Below the pieces are notes generated by a model that saw only the letters and a list, made by a program, of their open reading frames with translations, was not told the origin of the DNA and did not search any database. Position numbers and translations under genes: made by a program. A stretch of 64,000 bases of DNA from Actinoplanes sp. NBC_00393 (GTDB taxonomy: Bacteria > Actinomycetota > Actinomycetes > Mycobacteriales > Micromonosporaceae). The stretch spans positions 3,066,501-3,130,500 of the forward strand of contig NZ_CP107942.1 in assembly GCF_036053395.1 (NCBI RefSeq). Direction: 5' to 3'. This document shows positions 61,126 to 64,000 of the stretch, one piece after another (position 1 is the first letter of the stretch; each line of letters opens with the position of its first letter).

Positions 61126-61778
61126 GCCGGCCGGTCCTCGGGCACGGCGATCTGCGCCCACCCTTCCACGTCGATCCCGAGGATCCCCAGGTAGTCCAGT
61201 AGTGCGGCGACCATGTCGGTGGACGACGGATCGAGCAGCCACTGCACCTGCAGCCCGTCCGCCAGCGCGATGAACTGCTGCGCGCACAACTGCGGGTCAC
61301 GAGACACCGGCGGGTCGGCGGCGGCGAACTCGTACGCGAATCCGCGAGCGAGGGTCTCCCGCAGCCGGGTGTAGCGGCCCCGGAAGTACTCGTACGCGGG
61401 ATGGCTGCTCTCGGTCGCCTCGGTGGACAGTTTCACGAACAGCGGCGCGATGTCCGGCCGGCTCTGGTTGCGGGCCACGTCGCGCAGCATCCACCGGATG
61501 ATGACCTGCTCGACCGACGACGGCCCGGCGCCGGTGGCCACATGGGCGCGGATCGCCTCGACCTCTGCCCGGTCCCGTTCGATCATCATGGTGAGCAGCA
61601 GGTCGTCCTTGCCGGTGAAGTAGTGCAGCAGCCCGGCGTGGGTGATGCCGGCCCGCGCCGCGACCTCCCGCAGCGACACTCCGGCGTACCCGCGCTCGGC
61701 GAAGATCTCCAGGGCGGTGTGCAGGATCCGCCGGCGGGTCCGTTCGCCCTTGGTCAGGCGTTCCGGTGTCTGGGTCAC
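61122..61778 (-). CDS. TetR-family transcriptional regulator
   Basis: A 218-residue TetR protein. The HTH has RRRILHTALEIFAERGYAGV, SLREVAARAGITHAGLLHYF (about residues 16-60). The C-terminal ligand domain spans about 75-215 (VIIRWMLRDVARNQSRPDIA; QQFIALADGLQVQWLLDPSS). GTG 61778 overlaps the GH20 stop. It is embedded in the GH20-TetR-esterase chain and likely represses it in response to a sugar, an unusual role for TetR. Confidence 0.88.
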   Translation of the reverse strand: MTQTPERLTKGERTRRRILHTALEIFAERGYAGVSLREVAARAGITHAGLLHYFTGKDDLLLTMMIERDRAEVEAIRAHVATGAGPSSVEQVIIRWMLRDVARNQSRPDIAPLFVKLSTEATESSHPAYEYFRGRYTRLRETLARGFAYEFAAADPPVSRDPQLCAQQFIALADGLQVQWLLDPSSTDMVAALLDYLGILGIDVEGWAQIAVPEDRPA

Positions 61779-63280
61779 AGCGTCTCCTCGTGAAAAACCT
61801 CAACCGAACGGTAGTAGCCGCCCAGCCCGAGCCGTTCCCAGACCCGCGTGTGCCCGGCGATGCGGGCCGCGAGCTGCGGCCACGGCTGCCGCTGCCGGTT
61901 CCACATCATCTCCGCGAGCACCGGCAGGCGCGGCAGCAGCAGCGCCGCCAGGTCGTCGATGCTGTCGATCGTCTCGGCCCACAGCGCCGCCTGTGCCCCG
62001 GCCAGGCCGGGCACGTCACCCCAGTCCCATCGATAGAGATCGGCGGTACGCTCCGCGGGATAGCCGGCGTGCCCGAGCCGCTGCATGAGCGTGTTCTGCG
62101 ACTCCCGCGCGGACGGTTCGGCGTACCGGCGGTTGAGGTAGAACGGGAAGCTCGGCGACAGCAGCACCGACGCGCCGGCGGCGATCGCCCGCGGCAGGTC
62201 CTGCGGGGCTTCGGCGAAGGTCGCGGCCAGCACGTCCCGGTAGGGCGCGTACTCCGGTGGCAGCTGATCGAGCAGGTCCGGCCCGGGCGCGTCCCGCGGC
62301 GAGATCCACTGTTGCAGCACGTCACCGCCGGTAAAGGCGCCCGCCCGGGAGGCTTCCTGCCAGGCCACCGGCCGTTTGCCGTGCGCGCGGACCCGCTGGT
62401 GCAGCAGCCGCACGAACGCCGCGTACTCCCCCGGGTCCATGCCGAACGCCTCGTCGCCGCCGACGTGCACATAGGGCGTGTCGACCAGGCCGCAGAGCTG
62501 ATCCACGGCCTCGTGGGCGAACCGGACGGCGGCGTCCACGCCGGGCCGCAGGTGGCCGAGGCCCGGCAGCGCGGGCGTCTGGTCGCCGTTCATTTCGGGG
62601 TACGCGCTGAGCGCCGCCTGCACGTGCCCGGGCATGTCGAACTCGGGGACGATCGTCACGTGCCGCCGCCGCGCGTAGGCGACCAGGTGCGCGAAGTCCG
62701 CGACGCGGTAGCTGCCGGTCGTCGCCGGGGTGAGTTCCGGCCGGCCCGGCATCTGCAGCCGCCACGCCTGGTTGTCGGTCAGGTGCAGGTGCAGCACGTT
62801 CAACCGGTACCAGGCGAGCAGGTCGATCACCGACTCCAGCTCGGCGACGGTCAGGAAGTGCCGGGCCACGTCGAGGGTGAGCCCGCGCCAGCGCAGCGCC
62901 GGGGCGTCGGTGGCCGTGCTGAGCAGCAGCCCGGCCGGCCCGATGGCCTGAAGGATCACGGTCAGGGCCCGGAACGCGCCGGCCTCGGTGGCGGCCCGGA
63001 CCGTCCGCCGGTCGATGCGGTACGACTCGTCGCCGCTGCCCGGGTCCAACCCGGCCGGTGCGGCGCCGTCCGGCCACCACGACGGGTCGATGTCGACGAT
63101 CACATCGGCGTCGGCCGGGCCGGCCGGTAGGACCTCGACGCCGGCGCACCGGGCGGCGAGTTCGGCCACCGCGTCGACCAGCGAGGACGGTCCGCTGACG
63201 CGCAGCGCGCCGCCGTCGAGGTGCCGGGCGGATCCGGTCCAGGTGAGGTGCCGGGGTGCGGGCACGACGGGCGGGTTCAC
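61775..63280 (-). CDS. GH20 beta-N-acetylhexosaminidase
   Basis: A 501-residue cytoplasmic enzyme (no signal peptide). An N-terminal GH20b-like domain (about 1-125) precedes the barrel: RGLTLDVARHFLTVAELESV, LNVLHLHLTDNQAWRLQ, VTIVPEFDMPGHVQAALSAY and the catalytic pair Asp276-Glu277 in YVHVGGDEAFG. ALRWRGLTLDVARHF confirms the family. It removes terminal GlcNAc or GalNAc; with the co-encoded ABC transporter it probably cleaves imported chito-oligosaccharides. GTG 63280 overlaps the ABC ATPase stop. Confidence 0.9.
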   Translation of the reverse strand: MNPPVVPAPRHLTWTGSARHLDGGALRVSGPSSLVDAVAELAARCAGVEVLPAGPADADVIVDIDPSWWPDGAAPAGLDPGSGDESYRIDRRTVRAATEAGAFRALTVILQAIGPAGLLLSTATDAPALRWRGLTLDVARHFLTVAELESVIDLLAWYRLNVLHLHLTDNQAWRLQMPGRPELTPATTGSYRVADFAHLVAYARRRHVTIVPEFDMPGHVQAALSAYPEMNGDQTPALPGLGHLRPGVDAAVRFAHEAVDQLCGLVDTPYVHVGGDEAFGMDPGEYAAFVRLLHQRVRAHGKRPVAWQEASRAGAFTGGDVLQQWISPRDAPGPDLLDQLPPEYAPYRDVLAATFAEAPQDLPRAIAAGASVLLSPSFPFYLNRRYAEPSARESQNTLMQRLGHAGYPAERTADLYRWDWGDVPGLAGAQAALWAETIDSIDDLAALLLPRLPVLAEMMWNRQRQPWPQLAARIAGHTRVWERLGLGGYYRSVEVFHEETL

Positions 63281-64000
63281 GACCGCTCCCCGGCGAACTC
63301 GCGCTCGTACGCCTCCCGGCGCAGCCGCTGCCGGGCCGGGTCGGCGACCGGCGCGGACAGCAGCAACCGCCGGGTGTACGGGTGCTGTGGCGCGGCGGTG
63401 ACCTGCTCGGCCGTACCGGATTCGACGATCTCGCCGTGCCGGATCACCGAGACCACGTGGCTGATGTGCCGCACGACCGCCAGGTCGTGCGAGATGAACA
63501 GGTACGCCACGCCGGTGTCGCGCTGGATCTGTTGCAGCAGGTCCAGGACGGTTCGCTGGGTGGTCAGGTCGAGCGCGGACACCGGCTCGTCGCAGACGAT
63601 CAGCCGCGGTTCGATGGCCAGGGCACGGGCGATGGCGATGCGCTGGCGCTGCCCGCCGGAGAACTCGCGGGGCAGGCGGCGCATGGCGTCGGCCGGCAAC
63701 CCGACCCGGTCGAGCAGCCCGGCGACCCGGTCGCGTGCCTCGCGGGGCCGCAGTCCCTGCCCGTAGAGCGGTTCGGCGAGGGTGTCGCCGACCGGCCGGG
63801 ACGGGTTCAGCGACGTGTACGGGTCCTGGAAGATCACCTGCAGGTCCCGGCTGAGGGCACGCCGTCCCCGCCCGGTCAGGCCGTGAACGGGAACCCCGTC
63901 GAGGTGGATGCTCCCGCCAGCCACCGGGACGAGCCCGAGCACGGCCCGCCCGATGGTGGTCTTGCCGGAGCCGGACTCGCCGACCAGCCCGTGGGTCTGC
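63277..64000 (-). CDS. Oligopeptide/oligosaccharide-type ABC transporter ATPase (5' end beyond window)
   Basis: A partial OppF/DppF-type ATPase. The visible part contains Walker A (THGLVGESGSGKTTIGRAVL), the Q-loop in LQVIFQDPYTSLNPSRPVGD, signature LPREFSGGQRQRIAIARALA, Walker B in PRLIVCDEPVSALDLTTQRT and switch His in VAYLFISHDLAVVRHI. The C-terminal oligopeptide motif is QHPYTRRLLLSAPVADPARQ. These import oligopeptides or sugars. The stop overlaps the GH20 start by GTGA, making this the upstream part of the operon; permease and binding-protein genes are probably to the right. Confidence 0.9.
   Translation of the reverse strand, partial: QTHGLVGESGSGKTTIGRAVLGLVPVAGGSIHLDGVPVHGLTGRGRRALSRDLQVIFQDPYTSLNPSRPVGDTLAEPLYGQGLRPREARDRVAGLLDRVGLPADAMRRLPREFSGGQRQRIAIARALAIEPRLIVCDEPVSALDLTTQRTVLDLLQQIQRDTGVAYLFISHDLAVVRHISHVVSVIRHGEIVESGTAEQVTAAPQHPYTRRLLLSAPVADPARQRLRREAYEREFAGERS

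Noticed and set aside
61775..64000. A phage-defence reading of the ABC/TetR region
   Set aside because: The motifs are those of an oligopeptide-type importer and a hexosaminidase, which fit sugar use better.

Overview
The window is high-GC DNA (about 70% by eye) with dense, often overlapping genes, many GTG starts, few Shine-Dalgarno sites at some promoters, and protein families typical of filamentous actinomycetes: LAL/LuxR and NB-ARC regulators, ECF42 and SigB/F-type sigma factors, a SpoIIE-type phosphatase, secreted CBM13-tailed glycosidases and a DUF574-type methyltransferase. A member of the Micromonosporaceae (Actinoplanes-like) is my best guess; this is inference, since no rRNA or other phylogenetic marker is present. 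It looks like ordinary accessory chromosome with one complete insertion sequence (18711-20449).

Layout. 1-8.4 kb: a leaderless MarR-like gene behind a MerR-type promoter, small hypotheticals, two SAM methyltransferases coupled to a membrane-bound KAP P-loop NTPase, an EamA exporter divergent from a LysR regulator, and a nitronate monooxygenase under a perfect palindrome. 8.4-11.1 kb: a two-gene GH43 arabinan-degrading operon with a LacI-like operator. 11.1-18.4 kb: two alpha/beta hydrolases, then two large STAND regulators and a DinB protein. 18.4-21.1 kb: an ISAzo13-family element with a 3-bp target duplication, next to a repeat-rich non-coding stretch with a 17-bp minisatellite. 21.1-25.6 kb: nitrilase/DUF1801 pair, secreted GH18 chitinase, secreted heparinase II/III-like protein. 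25.6-32.6 kb: CGNR regulator, two MFS pumps meeting tail to tail with a 102-bp overlap, a LuxR-NB-ARC regulator, small hydrolase, YnfA protein.

32.9-42.7 kb: a monooxygenase/truncated-haemoglobin fusion, a NarL-type two-component pair, a VOC protein, a decayed regulator/membrane-protein pair, a phosphotransferase, a DUF2306 protein, a TerD-domain protein, and immediately upstream of that a tRNA-shaped gene with a 56-nt structured insertion in its anticodon loop. 42.9-50.1 kb: DGPF protein with ECF42 sigma factor, ATP-dependent DNA ligase, a five-gene DUF2089/SHOCT-like/ABC-exporter operon behind an AT-rich promoter island, and an aldo/keto reductase divergent from an XRE regulator around a 17-bp palindrome. 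50.1-64 kb: membrane alpha/beta hydrolase, a complete partner-switching module (RsbW-like kinase, ANTAR-PAS-SpoIIE phosphatase, STAS protein, SigB/F-type sigma factor), a hypothetical protein, two tandem dynamin-like GTPases, and a chain of GTGA-overlapped genes (oligopeptide-type ABC ATPase cut by the window edge, GH20 hexosaminidase, TetR, esterase) probably for chito-oligosaccharide use.

The most unusual item is the interrupted tRNA at 42616-42744. Next are a shared composite operator at 22326-22370 and 28879-28923 that points to a regulon of the LuxR-NB-ARC protein, the dynamin pair, and the coupled methyltransferase/KAP genes.
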